A stretch of DNA of 27,246 bases. Origin: VGWB01 sp964614245 (GTDB lineage Bacteria > Bacteroidota > Ignavibacteria > UBA10030). Position 1 is the stretch's first letter; the number at the start of each line of letters is the position of its first letter. The translations under genes were made by a program, and so were the position numbers. The notes below the pieces were generated by a model that was not told where the DNA came from, did not search any database, and was given only the letters and a program-made list of their open reading frames with translations. The DNA lies in the NCBI GenBank assembly GCA_964614245.1, contig CAZTKU010000014.1, positions 1-27,246 of the forward strand, read 5' to 3'. Below, one piece after another: positions 15,832 to 22,971 of the stretch.

Positions 15832-16008
15832 TCATGTACTCTTCAACCGTTCCCCCAAGTTCTTCATGCTCTCTTCGACTTGGTGGCGGGGGAGGTTCCC
15901 TTTCTGGAGCTCTTCGTCGGTTCTCGCTTGGAGGCGCCGGTAGAACCTCGCCCCCTCCCGGACAAACTCCGGATCCTCCTGAACGACTTCTGGGAGAATC
16001 TCATCCAT
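15832..16008 (-). CDS. 58-residue protein duplicating the C-terminal tail of the DUF6483-type protein at 23504-24160
   Basis: The ATG at 16008 is preceded by GGAAG six bases upstream and the frame closes with TGA at 15834-15832. Segments such as VVQEDPEFVREGARFYRRLQ and TDEELQKGNLPRHQVEESMK align almost residue for residue with the tail of the minus-strand gene at 23504 (VIQEDPEFVREGMRFYQRLR; TDEELQKGNLPRREVEQSMK). DNA identity is visibly high, with many changes conservative or silent. It therefore looks like a partial duplication that kept its frame and gained a start. It lies 31 bp after the DJ-1 gene. It may be a functional small protein or a young relic. Confidence 0.55.
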   Translation of the reverse strand: MDEILPEVVQEDPEFVREGARFYRRLQARTDEELQKGNLPRHQVEESMKNLGERLKST

Positions 16009-16039
16009 ATCTATCTTCCGATTGCCGTGAATTTTCCTA

Positions 16040-16576
16040 TCACGTATTTTCTATCAACAACCTCGCAACGGTTCGCGCAAATTCCTCCGCCGCCTCCGGA
16101 CCTTTCGCCGTGACGATATTTCCGGCGATCTCAACTGAACTGCCGGTGTATGTCGCTCCTTTCCATGTCAGATAGCTCTCCGCCGAAGGGTATGCTGTGG
16201 CCTTTTTCCCCTTCAATACGCCGGCATTCGCCAGCGTTACCGGAGCGAGACAAATGGCGCCGACGACCTTTCCCGCTTGGTTCGAGTCGTTCACCAAGCT
16301 GTGAACATCCCCGTGATGCCAAAACGCGTTGGAACCGACACCGCCGACCAAGACGATGGCATCGAAATCCGTCGCCTTCACATCTGTTATCAACGCATCC
16401 GGAGTAACTACGGTACCCCGCATTCCCTGGGCTGGCGCAAGCGTTGAAGAAGCGACGGTAACTCGTGCACCGGATTCATCAAAAAGCGCCTTCGGCTTTT
16501 GATACTCTTCATCCCGAAATTGACGCGGTGGCAGAATGAAGAGTATCTTCTTACCAGATAGGTGAAATGTCTCCAC
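16040..16576 (-). CDS. DJ-1/PfpI family protein
   Basis: About 178 residues from a GTG at 16576; an in-frame TTG at 16618 would add 14. No ATG start exists and no strong SD is visible, so the start is uncertain. Family features: KKILFILPPRQFRDEEY with the conserved early Glu, DAIVLVGGVGSNAFW, and the nucleophile elbow GAICLAPVTLANAGVLKGKKATAYPS with the reactive Cys near residue 109. Members act as cysteine-dependent deglycases, chaperones or hydrolases (PfpI, YhbO). The start region overlaps or abuts the upstream Cys-rich gene ending at 16588, so they are co-transcribed. Confidence 0.88.
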   Translation of the reverse strand: METFHLSGKKILFILPPRQFRDEEYQKPKALFDESGARVTVASSTLAPAQGMRGTVVTPDALITDVKATDFDAIVLVGGVGSNAFWHHGDVHSLVNDSNQAGKVVGAICLAPVTLANAGVLKGKKATAYPSAESYLTWKGATYTGSSVEIAGNIVTAKGPEAAEEFARTVARLLIENT

Positions 16577-16587
16577 GGTATTGCAAC

Positions 16588-17097
16588 TCAAGAATCGATG
16601 GTGAACTCCCAGGCGCAAGAGAAATCAGTCACCGGATCCGGCGGACATGCGAGGCACTTCGTTTTGATGCGGGAATCAACGGCTTTGGCAAACTGGCTGA
16701 ATTCGACCAAGCCGACCGATTTGCAGGGAAAGTCCGGCAGATTCTTCTGGTGACGTGTTTGCTGTACCCGGCACTCAAGCATCCTGAAAATCACTGTCCT
16801 GCTATTTACCCATTCAATCTGCTGACGATTTATGGCCGCATAAAGGCGAAATTGCAGAGCTTTCTCCAAAGCCTTCAGACCGCCGTTGGAGGGAATCTCA
16901 AACTCCTTCATGATTCGTTTGGCCTCCGTTACAGCGAAGCGTTCCCACGATTTCGCGTCAAGTTCCATGGCTGCTGCCATGCCATATTTTTCTTCCGCGG
17001 CCAAGAACCAACATCCGTCGTGAGCCAGCCAGTTCTTGGCATAGACATCAATCAATTTCAGCAGTTCTTCGCGGGAGAGATGAGTGAGGTGTTCCAT
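16588..17097 (-). CDS. DUF6125-type (ATC-hydrolase-like) cysteine-containing protein
   Basis: 169 residues from the ATG at 17097, with GAGG six bases upstream; a longer start at 17124 is less likely. The N-terminus LSREELLKLIDVYAKNWLAH and GCWFLAAEEKYGMAAAMELD lead to AKRIMKEFEIPSNGGLKALE, then a conserved Cys-rich half: RMLECRVQQ, LPDFPCKSV, RIKTKCLACPPDP and CAWEF. I recognise this as the DUF6125 group, which I believe is related to L-2-amino-thiazoline-4-carboxylate hydrolase-like proteins. Five or more conserved cysteines in the C-terminal half suggest metal or Fe-S binding. Cytosolic; reaction unknown. Co-oriented with the DJ-1 gene downstream. Confidence 0.75.
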   Translation of the reverse strand: MEHLTHLSREELLKLIDVYAKNWLAHDGCWFLAAEEKYGMAAAMELDAKSWERFAVTEAKRIMKEFEIPSNGGLKALEKALQFRLYAAINRQQIEWVNSRTVIFRMLECRVQQTRHQKNLPDFPCKSVGLVEFSQFAKAVDSRIKTKCLACPPDPVTDFSCAWEFTIDS

Positions 17098-17221
17098 GCG
17101 TTCCTCTTCTAAGAACTCTCTCAAAGTGATCTATTCTCTGGCAAAAAACTTGACCTTTGTGCAGCAACCGTCATTAGAGCCTCGGCGAGCGATTGCAGCG
17201 GCGGCGCGACCATCTCTTCGT

Positions 17222-17668
17222 TCAATCGTAAGACAATCGAATATTCTCATCCGCCAGCGTCGGCTGAATGAGCTCCTTCCATTCCGGTGCATCCCAGGTT
17301 CCCAGCTTCATATGGATCTTGTAGTATTTTTCAGGAATGGGATGTGTGCCGACGACCACCTTCAGACCGTACTTCGCCGGAATGAAATCGCGAAAGTGGG
17401 AAATGTAAGGACAAGGCGGATACCCCACGATCATACCTGTCGCAAAGTGAATAACCTGCGCTCCGTTTTTCTTCATCTCTTCCGGAGCGTATTCAATGTT
17501 CCCGCCGGGGCAACCGTCGCACGTCGTAAATCCCACGAGTTCGACGTCGGTGCCTTCGTAGATGCTGAAAGCCCCTTCCTTCCGGTAGAGCGCGCGGAAG
17601 CACTTCCCACCGGCACACGTGTGATAGCGATGACAAATGATGATCCCAATTTTGGTTTTTTCGCCCAT
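17222..17668 (-). CDS. CGGC-domain protein
   Basis: 148 residues. IGIIICHRYHTCAGGKCFRAL carries the first Cys pair and FTTCDGCPGGNIEYAPEEMK the CxxCPGG signature of the CGGC domain (PF08821). HFATGMIVGYPPCPYI and VVVGTHP follow as in relatives. CGGC proteins are small predicted metal-binding proteins, frequent in anaerobes, without proven biochemistry. GGAG precedes the ATG at good spacing. It lies 124 bp before the DUF6125-type gene in the same direction. Confidence 0.88.
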   Translation of the reverse strand: MGEKTKIGIIICHRYHTCAGGKCFRALYRKEGAFSIYEGTDVELVGFTTCDGCPGGNIEYAPEEMKKNGAQVIHFATGMIVGYPPCPYISHFRDFIPAKYGLKVVVGTHPIPEKYYKIHMKLGTWDAPEWKELIQPTLADENIRLSYD

Positions 17669-17735
17669 AAGGATCTCCTCAAGTTTTAGGCTGGTTCACA
17701 TCTTTGGCATGCGCGGCGCGCGAAATCGGCCATTA

Positions 17736-18266
17736 CTATCCCTCCTTCGAGAAAGTATATGTAGTTTTCCCCTTTCTCAATAGCCCATACAGTCCCCTCT
17801 TCATTACCGCTGAAACTATTTCGTTCTCTTTTAGATGGTGGTCGCTGAAGGAGAGAATTCCGTCCGGCTTGAGTACTCTATGCAATTCTTCGAGCACCCC
17901 ATCGGGATCGCCCAATGCATGAAAGGTGTCGTATAACAGAACTGCATCTACGCTCATATCTGGCAATCCGGTTTTGCAGTCCGAACAAATAGTCTCCACA
18001 TTCGTGAGTTGCTTTCTTGAAGCGATATTCCGAACCCTCTGAGCCGCAAGGGGATGGATATCCAAAGCGTAGATTCGCCCTGAATTGCCCACCAGCTCTG
18101 CGAGAGAAGTTATGTAGCTGCCAGGCCCACAGCCGTAGTCGAGCACCTGAAATCCTGGCTCTATCCCTACCTCCTTCAATACGTTCATGCGCGGCAGGAA
18201 GAAATCACGAATTCTGAGGGTCAGAGACATGAGCATGAAGTCAAGATCAGGCTTTGGTCTATCCAT
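17736..18266 (-). CDS. Class I SAM-dependent methyltransferase (Methyltransf_11-like)
   Basis: 176 residues. Motif I is VLDYGCGPGSYITSLAELVG (about 42-61), motif II the acidic ALDIHPLAA, then DAVLLYDTFHALGDPDGVLE and ELHRVLKPDGILSFSDHH. An N-terminal amphipathic region (MLMSLTLRIRDFFLPR) is typical of small membrane-associated methyltransferases of the UbiE-like group. The substrate cannot be read from sequence. No ArsM Cys pattern is complete (only one Cys pair region, ICSDCKTG), so an arsenite methylase is not supported. AAGG precedes the ATG. Confidence 0.83.
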   Translation of the reverse strand: MDRPKPDLDFMLMSLTLRIRDFFLPRMNVLKEVGIEPGFQVLDYGCGPGSYITSLAELVGNSGRIYALDIHPLAAQRVRNIASRKQLTNVETICSDCKTGLPDMSVDAVLLYDTFHALGDPDGVLEELHRVLKPDGILSFSDHHLKENEIVSAVMKRGLYGLLRKGKTTYTFSKEG

Positions 18267-18557
18267 GTTAGTTACCTTTGGTTCTTCTCTTCATGGCTCA
18301 GGCACGATCACGTTGCTTCCCCTTGCCACCATGGCGACAAAGACTATGTTGCCGGCAGGTAGTCTTCGAACTCCGTCGCGAACGGAGATGCGGCGACATC
18401 CCGGGAGAAGGATACTTGAGACGTGAACTAGACTGCATGGCGTCCGACACGCATCGTGAAGAAGACCTGCGTGGGAACGAAGATAATCATCTCCATGCAG
18501 CTCCGCTCATTCAGCGACTCTCGTCACGGAGACCTCATCCGATCACCGGCATATGCT
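18267..18557. other. Intergenic region without a confident gene
   Basis: About 290 bp between the methyltransferase and the NifX-like gene. A minus-strand stretch near 18283-18400 reads VRDGVRRLPAGNIVFVAMVA before a stop. It has no usable start and upstream stops, so it may be a relic of a lost gene, but I cannot identify it. Otherwise nothing seen. Confidence 0.3.
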
Positions 18558-18983
18558 TCACCGATGGCCGTGCCCATGTTCGTGTATCCGGCGCTCATCG
18601 TGATCGAGCGATCCGGTCGCGATTGCACTGATCACCTCGTCTATCGTATGAAGGTTCGTAAGAACGGGAATCACGTTGGCACTGCGCAGATGATCGACGG
18701 CGCCCTGGCCCATCCCGCGGACGATCACCGCCCGGCAATCCAGGATGGGAGAAACCATGGTTTGATGGCGTCGCTCATGTGATTCGCCGTGACCGTGTTC
18801 GTGTTCACCTTCCGCTTCCTCTGACGCGAATGTGTGGTGGCCGGCCTTTTCCCGCCGTTCCCGCTTAATGACCTTTCCGTCAGCGAGAGCGATCACCTCG
18901 TAGAAACGCGCGCGACCAAAGTGCGAACTCAATGTAACGCCATCGTCTGTAACAATTGCAATTGAAGCATTTCTCAGGTCCAT
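18558..18983 (-). CDS. NifX/NifB-family (dinitrogenase cofactor-like) protein with His-rich insert
   Basis: 141 residues from the ATG at 18983, preceded by an excellent AGGAGAA; in-frame upstream sequence is antisense overlap with the DUF134 gene. The domain (about 5-125) begins ASIAIVTDDGVTLSSHFGRA and ends CRAVIVRGMGQGAVDHLRSANVIPVL, as in small NifX/NafY/MTH1175-like proteins that carry iron-molybdenum or other metal clusters. Two His-rich stretches (EHEHGHGESHERRH near 80-95 and HEHGHGHR at the C-terminus) suggest extra metal binding or storage. No nitrogenase genes are nearby, so a general metal-cluster role is more likely. It follows the DUF134 gene. Confidence 0.87.
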   Translation of the reverse strand: MDLRNASIAIVTDDGVTLSSHFGRARFYEVIALADGKVIKRERREKAGHHTFASEEAEGEHEHGHGESHERRHQTMVSPILDCRAVIVRGMGQGAVDHLRSANVIPVLTNLHTIDEVISAIATGSLDHDERRIHEHGHGHR

Positions 18984-19021
18984 TGTTCTTCTCCTTGTGA
19001 TAAATAATAAAGTTCGAATGA

Positions 19022-19456
19022 TCAATGCGATGTCGATTGCCGTGGTTGCTCGATGTCCTGCAGTGGCTGCAAGCAATGGCTGCAATCGATCCGGCCTCGC
19101 TCTTGGGCACCTCTCGCCTGTCGGCGCTGGCATCGCGGGCACTGCAAATACCTGCCGCGCCCAAAGACGAACGCACCGCCGGATATTTCTAGCCGGCAAC
19201 CGTAAACAAGTGCTCGGGCAACCTTTGCCCGCCCAGATTCTACAATCCTCCCGAAGGTCGCACGTGAAATGCCCATTTTCCTTGCGGCCTCTTCCTGAGA
19301 GTTGCATTCCAAGTCTGCAAGCCGTAGGGCCTCAAACTCATCGAAGGTGAGTACGATCGTCTTGTGCTGACCCGTTCGATCTTCTTCACCGGAAGGAAGG
19401 AAAAGGGGCGCTGGAGGGGCATACGAAAGCCGGCGCAGGCTTTTTGGGCGAGCCAA
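19022..19456 (-). CDS. DUF134 (UPF0251) helix-turn-helix regulator
   Basis: 144 residues from a TTG at 19456 (GGGA about 9 nt upstream). MARPKSLRRLSYAPPAPLFLP is the typical family N-terminus. A sigma-70 region 4-like HTH covers about 34-80 (IVLTFDEFEALRLADLECNS, QEEAARKMGISRATFGRIVE), followed by a C-terminal CPRC...CSHC knuckle that may bind metal. DUF134 genes often sit beside NifX-like genes, as here (38 bp apart). Its start lies just downstream of a 28-bp perfect palindrome and a likely promoter, suggesting autoregulation in response to metal. Confidence 0.88.
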   Translation of the reverse strand: MARPKSLRRLSYAPPAPLFLPSGEEDRTGQHKTIVLTFDEFEALRLADLECNSQEEAARKMGISRATFGRIVESGRAKVARALVYGCRLEISGGAFVFGRGRYLQCPRCQRRQARGAQERGRIDCSHCLQPLQDIEQPRQSTSH

Positions 19457-19482
19457 AGGATTTCCCGATTAGTGGATCATGA

Positions 19483-19510
19483 TTCATTATGAGCATATGC
19501 TCATAATGAA
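19483..19510. promoter_or_regulatory. 28-bp perfect palindrome, candidate DUF134 operator
   Basis: Half site TTCATTATGAGCAT followed directly by its exact reverse complement, with no spacer and no mismatch. Located 27 bp upstream of the DUF134 start codon and overlapping the predicted transcription start. A site this long and symmetric is best explained as an operator for a dimeric or tetrameric regulator, most simply the DUF134 protein itself. Confidence 0.7.
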
Positions 19511-19803
19511 GATAAGGGACACATCTCTAAAAGTCAAGCGTGCACTTGTCAAGGCGTCCCAAGTGATGGTTCCTGCCACCAAGGTGTTATTGTCTGAGGT
19601 GGTCTTCCCGGTGCTCGCCTTGGTGATGATGGGGCTCTTTCTGCCTCGCAGATGCGCCATGGCCCGCTCTTTCTCGACGTTCCCATTCTTGCAATGACCC
19701 CATTGTCAATAGCTGGAACTTCATTGCGCCGCGCTTCACCGAAATGCGGATGAATCCTGGTACCGTCATCGGTAACGGCGGCGGTCTTCATGGACGTTTT
19801 CAC
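19487..19803 (-). pseudogene. Frameshifted second NifX-like gene
   Basis: Three reading frames in succession resemble one NifX-like protein. First MKTAAVTDDGTRIHPHFGEA followed by RRNEVPAIDNGVI (from 19803 or 19791). Then, in another frame, ERRERAGHGASARQKEPHHH and QGEHREDHLRQ. Then, in the third frame, NNTLVAGTITWDALTSARLT, running to a TAA at 19489-19487. The intact paralogue at 18558-18983 has the same order (IVTDDG...HFGRA, RERREKAGHH, His-rich, VIVRGMGQGA). Two frameshifts break it. Sequencing error is possible but two errors in one short gene are unlikely. Confidence 0.65.
19509..19537 (-). promoter_or_regulatory. Probable promoter of the DUF134-nifX-like operon
   Basis: Minus strand: -35 TTGACT (19537-19532), 17-bp spacer, -10 TATCTT (19514-19509). 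The -10 overlaps the first two bases of the palindrome, so a protein bound there would block initiation. The promoter lies inside the decayed nifX-like copy. Confidence 0.5.
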
Positions 19804-19817
19804 GCGCTACGTCCATG
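19789..19817 (-). terminator. Inverted repeat CATGGACGT / ACGTCCATG
   Basis: Perfect 9-bp arms around an 11-nt loop, 47-75 bp downstream of the stop codon of the metal ABC permease gene and spanning the start codon of the decayed nifX-like copy. No U-tract follows, so it may be either a weak terminator of the metal-uptake operon or an old translational or operator element of the nifX copy. Confidence 0.35.
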
Positions 19818-19863
19818 TACGGAGGACGTTGAGAGAATGGTAACCTGCCTGCGCGCCGATGCC

Positions 19864-20625
19864 TCACGCGCTGAGAGAAGCCTCGTTGCTTCTTCTGACA
19901 GGAATCAGCGACACCCCCAGTGCGAGGAGTGCGTGAAAAAATACCAGTGTGTAGCCGGTTGGAAAATCGAAGTTATACGACACGATGATTGAGACAAGAT
20001 TGATGATCACCCCGATGATCCATGCGTTGATGAGTTGAATCCCTTTCTGGACCTTGAGAGCGATGAGAGCCGGTCCAACCAGCAGCGCAAAGACAACGAG
20101 CACACCCGCTAAGCGTACCGAGATTGTGACGGTGAGGGCAAATGTGACAAAGAAGATTAAATCCCTCACGGCCCCTGCAGTTTTTCCATAAACCAGCAAG
20201 AGAAACAGCCCCAGCACAGCGTAGATGACAGCGGTTTTCAAGATCTCCTCAAGCGGTGTAAAGAGGATATCCGATGCCATGAGCTTCTGAAACGTCTCCA
20301 TCCCGTGGTACGACTTTGACAGAAGGATGAACACGGCTGACAGTCCAAAGGCATACACAAGACCGATGAAGGCCTCGTGACTGTTAGCCCGTTTGGATGC
20401 AAATGCAATGAGCGCGCCCCCAAAGAGCGCAAAGACGAGGGAGAGGGGAAACAGATACTCTCCATCAAAGAAGAGTATGGAAATTGCCGCGCCGACGGCT
20501 GCCATTTGTCCGATGGCAAGATCCGTGAAGATGATCCCCCTCTTGATGACTTCGATACCATAGAAGGAATGCATTCCAAGAAGGACGACCGAGAGAAGAA
20601 ACGTAGAAAGGAGGATGTCAGTCAT
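19864..20625 (-). CDS. Zinc/manganese ABC transporter permease (ZnuB/TroC/MntB type)
   Basis: 253 residues, almost entirely hydrophobic with about seven or eight membrane segments, of the ABC-3 permease family. Diagnostic stretches are HSFYGIEVIKRGIIFTDLAI with GQMAAVGAA, and VRLAGVLVVFALLVGPALIA. It forms the membrane channel for a periplasmic metal-binding protein. The ATG at 20625 overlaps the stop of the binding-protein gene (ATGA). No ATPase subunit gene follows; the next features are a hairpin and the nifX pseudogene. It must borrow an ATPase encoded elsewhere or be incomplete. Confidence 0.9.
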   Translation of the reverse strand: MTDILLSTFLLSVVLLGMHSFYGIEVIKRGIIFTDLAIGQMAAVGAAISILFFDGEYLFPLSLVFALFGGALIAFASKRANSHEAFIGLVYAFGLSAVFILLSKSYHGMETFQKLMASDILFTPLEEILKTAVIYAVLGLFLLLVYGKTAGAVRDLIFFVTFALTVTISVRLAGVLVVFALLVGPALIALKVQKGIQLINAWIIGVIINLVSIIVSYNFDFPTGYTLVFFHALLALGVSLIPVRRSNEASLSA

Positions 20626-21512
20626 TGCGTTAACCTCCGTACGATTTCGTCAAAGAGAGAGAAGATGTCATCCACCCCTCGTACCGCTCCAACATCGTGA
20701 GGCAAGACGATCATTTTCATCCCAAGTTTGTTGGCCAGGTGGCGCGAGGCGTCATCCGGATTATATACATCCTGCAGAATGAATTGTGCCCGATGGCTTT
20801 GAAGGATGCTCTCGAGATGTTCGATGTGTTTCGACGTTGGCGGAATACCCGGAAGCGGCTCGACGGTCCCGACGATGGGCATCCCAAACCGACGGAGGAA
20901 ATAATCATAGTTCTTGTGATACTCAACGACCGCTACCCCCTCCAAGGGCCTCATCTTCTCCTTCCACTCTTTCAATTTCTCATTCCATTTCCGAACGAAC
21001 TCATCTAGGTTGCTGCGATAGTATGACGCATCTGACGGATCGAGTTCGCTCAGTTTCTCTGCAATCGCTTTTGCAAGAGGCGGAATGTTGTTGGGATCAA
21101 GATAGAAGTGTGGGTTCCCTTCGGGATGGATGTCCCCCTGCTCCCGTGAAACCGAAGCTGGCACATCGATGAGCGTCACGTGCCTCGACAGATCGAGAAA
21201 ACCTCTCTCTCCCGGCTGGACGTACGGGTTATTTGCCTGCCGGAGGATCGGCGGCAACCAGCCGATCTCGAGCTGGGCTCCGCTGATAACCAGGAGATCC
21301 GCACGACGCACGTGAGCGATGAACGATGGCCTGGGAATGATCACGTGGGGGTTATAGTCACCTCGGGCGAGGGCCCACACGCGAACGTTTCTCTGCCCGA
21401 TTTTCTCCACAAGGTCGGCAATATAGGGATACGCTGCCGCAACGTGCAGAGGTGGCCCGCTTACGGCGTGCGAGACAGAAACAAGTGTCAGAAGCAGCAG
21501 CAGACGTTTCAT
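20622..21512 (-). CDS. Periplasmic zinc/manganese-binding protein (ZnuA/TroA family)
   Basis: 296 residues with signal peptide MKRLLLLLTLVSVSHAVSG. Cluster A-I layout: VAAAYPYIADLVEKIGQRNV, first ligand His in DYNPHVIIPRPS (H56), second in GNPHFYLDP (H135), third in VVEYHKNYDYF (near 198), and a C-terminal Asp-containing segment VLPHDVGAVRGVDDIFSLFD. The central His-rich loop of E. coli ZnuA is missing; only a short HPEGNPH remains. Three His ligands point to Zn2+ more than Mn2+, which usually uses two His and two acids. It delivers metal to the coupled permease. Confidence 0.9.
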   Translation of the reverse strand: MKRLLLLLTLVSVSHAVSGPPLHVAAAYPYIADLVEKIGQRNVRVWALARGDYNPHVIIPRPSFIAHVRRADLLVISGAQLEIGWLPPILRQANNPYVQPGERGFLDLSRHVTLIDVPASVSREQGDIHPEGNPHFYLDPNNIPPLAKAIAEKLSELDPSDASYYRSNLDEFVRKWNEKLKEWKEKMRPLEGVAVVEYHKNYDYFLRRFGMPIVGTVEPLPGIPPTSKHIEHLESILQSHRAQFILQDVYNPDDASRHLANKLGMKMIVLPHDVGAVRGVDDIFSLFDEIVRRLTQ

Positions 21513-21527
21513 GGTTTTAGCCTTTCC

Positions 21528-22790
21528 TCAGAATGGATGAGCACCGTGTGCACCAATGGCAAGGTTGACCTGGAGGATCAATTCATGCATTGTTTTCTTT
21601 GTCGGAACTCCAACCGCAACATCATATCGAGTCCTGTCATAGTTGTATTGAAGCCTGATTCGAGAGAACTCCGTGGGATTGAATTCGATCATTCCGGATA
21701 TGCGGGGCAAATTTTCTGCCCCACCGAGGCCGAGTTCCTTCATCACGCCTTCGTCAGTTCGCAGCAGGTCACACCGCAGGCCCATCCTCCACCTCAGGTC
21801 CGCTTTTGCCACAGCCTGGGCATAGAATCCTGACAGACGTTCACTGCGCGCGGGTCGCATCACGGGCCGTCCACCCTCAAGGAGATACTCTGTACCGTCC
21901 GTGTTCCGCCAAAGGTATTCCGCTTGTACGGAGACGTACCGAATCGGATCGAGAGGATACTTCACCGTCACATCGCAGCCGTAGTTTTCGGTTTCGCCTG
22001 AGAATGCCCGGCCGTGCTGATCGCCCGATGAAAACCCATCATCGCGCCGGGTCGTCCCTCGAGCACCAGACACACCCGCCAGCACCGATCCATCACCCAC
22101 GTCGACCGACGATTTGAGGTAACCGACAAGGAGGCCGGGACCATCGATGCCACTGACGGAAATGGCCTGTTGAGGATCGTGAAAACCTGTCGTTCCGAAG
22201 CCGGCGTGATTATGACCTTCAAGAATTTCCGCACCGAGCAGCAGATATATTTCAGTGGGCGCGACCCACGTGAGCCTCGCCCCGATTTCAGATAACCCCT
22301 CCTCACCGAACATCGCACCGTAAACCAGTGCTTGATCGGCGAAATCCCAGTAATGACTGTGCTGGTCGTTGATCCTTCCAAAGCTGGACAAAAACTTGCC
22401 GACTTTTAGCTGCAGACCAGGAAGGAGTTTCCTTGTCAACCCGTACGCCTCCTCGAGGCCGAAATGATGCTCGGCAACGTGGCATACCGCAAAAAGCTCG
22501 AAGTAGGGGTCGACAACCGAGAAGAATGTGATCTCCCCGTAATTGAGGTTGAATCCTTTCTTTGCGTGCAACGGCTCCGTCCAGCGAGCCACGCCGGGAA
22601 TCAGGAGATTCTGGAATCGTTCGTTGGAGAGATTGCGGTGGACAAACGAACAGTCGAGAATGAGTGAGATGTCGGGAACGAACTTCGCCTGGCTGAAGGG
22701 CGAGCCGGATTTCGCCTGTGTATCCTCTTGGCTGTACGTCCGCGCCGGCAATAACGCGAGGATGATGGTTATGCAGCAGAGTTTTCTCAT
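21528..22790 (-). CDS. Outer-membrane beta-barrel protein of the metal-uptake locus
   Basis: 420 residues from the ATG at 22790 (AGGAG upstream), starting with signal peptide MRKLCCITIILALLPARTYS. The rest has alternating aromatic/hydrophobic strands typical of porin-like barrels (GEITFFSVVDPYFELFAVCH, LGARLTWVAPTEIYLLLGAE-type segments, SRIRLQYNYDR, LILQVNLAIGAHGAHPF at the C-terminus). Histidines cluster in HVAEHHFG, DQHSHYWDF and EGHNHAGFG. It resembles the zinc-regulated outer-membrane proteins found beside znuA in Bacteroidota-like genomes. It ends 15 bp before the znuA-like gene, so it is probably the outer-membrane entry step for zinc. No TonB box or plug domain is visible. Confidence 0.75.
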   Translation of the reverse strand: MRKLCCITIILALLPARTYSQEDTQAKSGSPFSQAKFVPDISLILDCSFVHRNLSNERFQNLLIPGVARWTEPLHAKKGFNLNYGEITFFSVVDPYFELFAVCHVAEHHFGLEEAYGLTRKLLPGLQLKVGKFLSSFGRINDQHSHYWDFADQALVYGAMFGEEGLSEIGARLTWVAPTEIYLLLGAEILEGHNHAGFGTTGFHDPQQAISVSGIDGPGLLVGYLKSSVDVGDGSVLAGVSGARGTTRRDDGFSSGDQHGRAFSGETENYGCDVTVKYPLDPIRYVSVQAEYLWRNTDGTEYLLEGGRPVMRPARSERLSGFYAQAVAKADLRWRMGLRCDLLRTDEGVMKELGLGGAENLPRISGMIEFNPTEFSRIRLQYNYDRTRYDVAVGVPTKKTMHELILQVNLAIGAHGAHPF

Positions 22791-22971
22791 GAGAGCTCCT
22801 TGGGCATCAAGATTTCGCTGACATGCGCCGAGCGGAATCGAAACCCTGACGACCTTCAAGAATACGAACCGGTTGCACTCTTTTCTCCGCTAGATACAAA
22901 CAGCGGCACCGCGCGTGAACCTCACAACGCGATGATGATGCGAAGAGCGACTGGCAATGTGACTTGTTGCT

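Noticed and set aside
17736..18266. Arsenite methyltransferase (ArsM)
   Set aside because: The protein is too short and lacks the conserved Cys set of ArsM; only a general class I methyltransferase call is justified.
18278..18631. 117-codon plus-strand frame over the spacer and the nifX-like 3' end
   Set aside because: It overlaps the His-rich end of the NifX-like gene in antisense and has no family resemblance.
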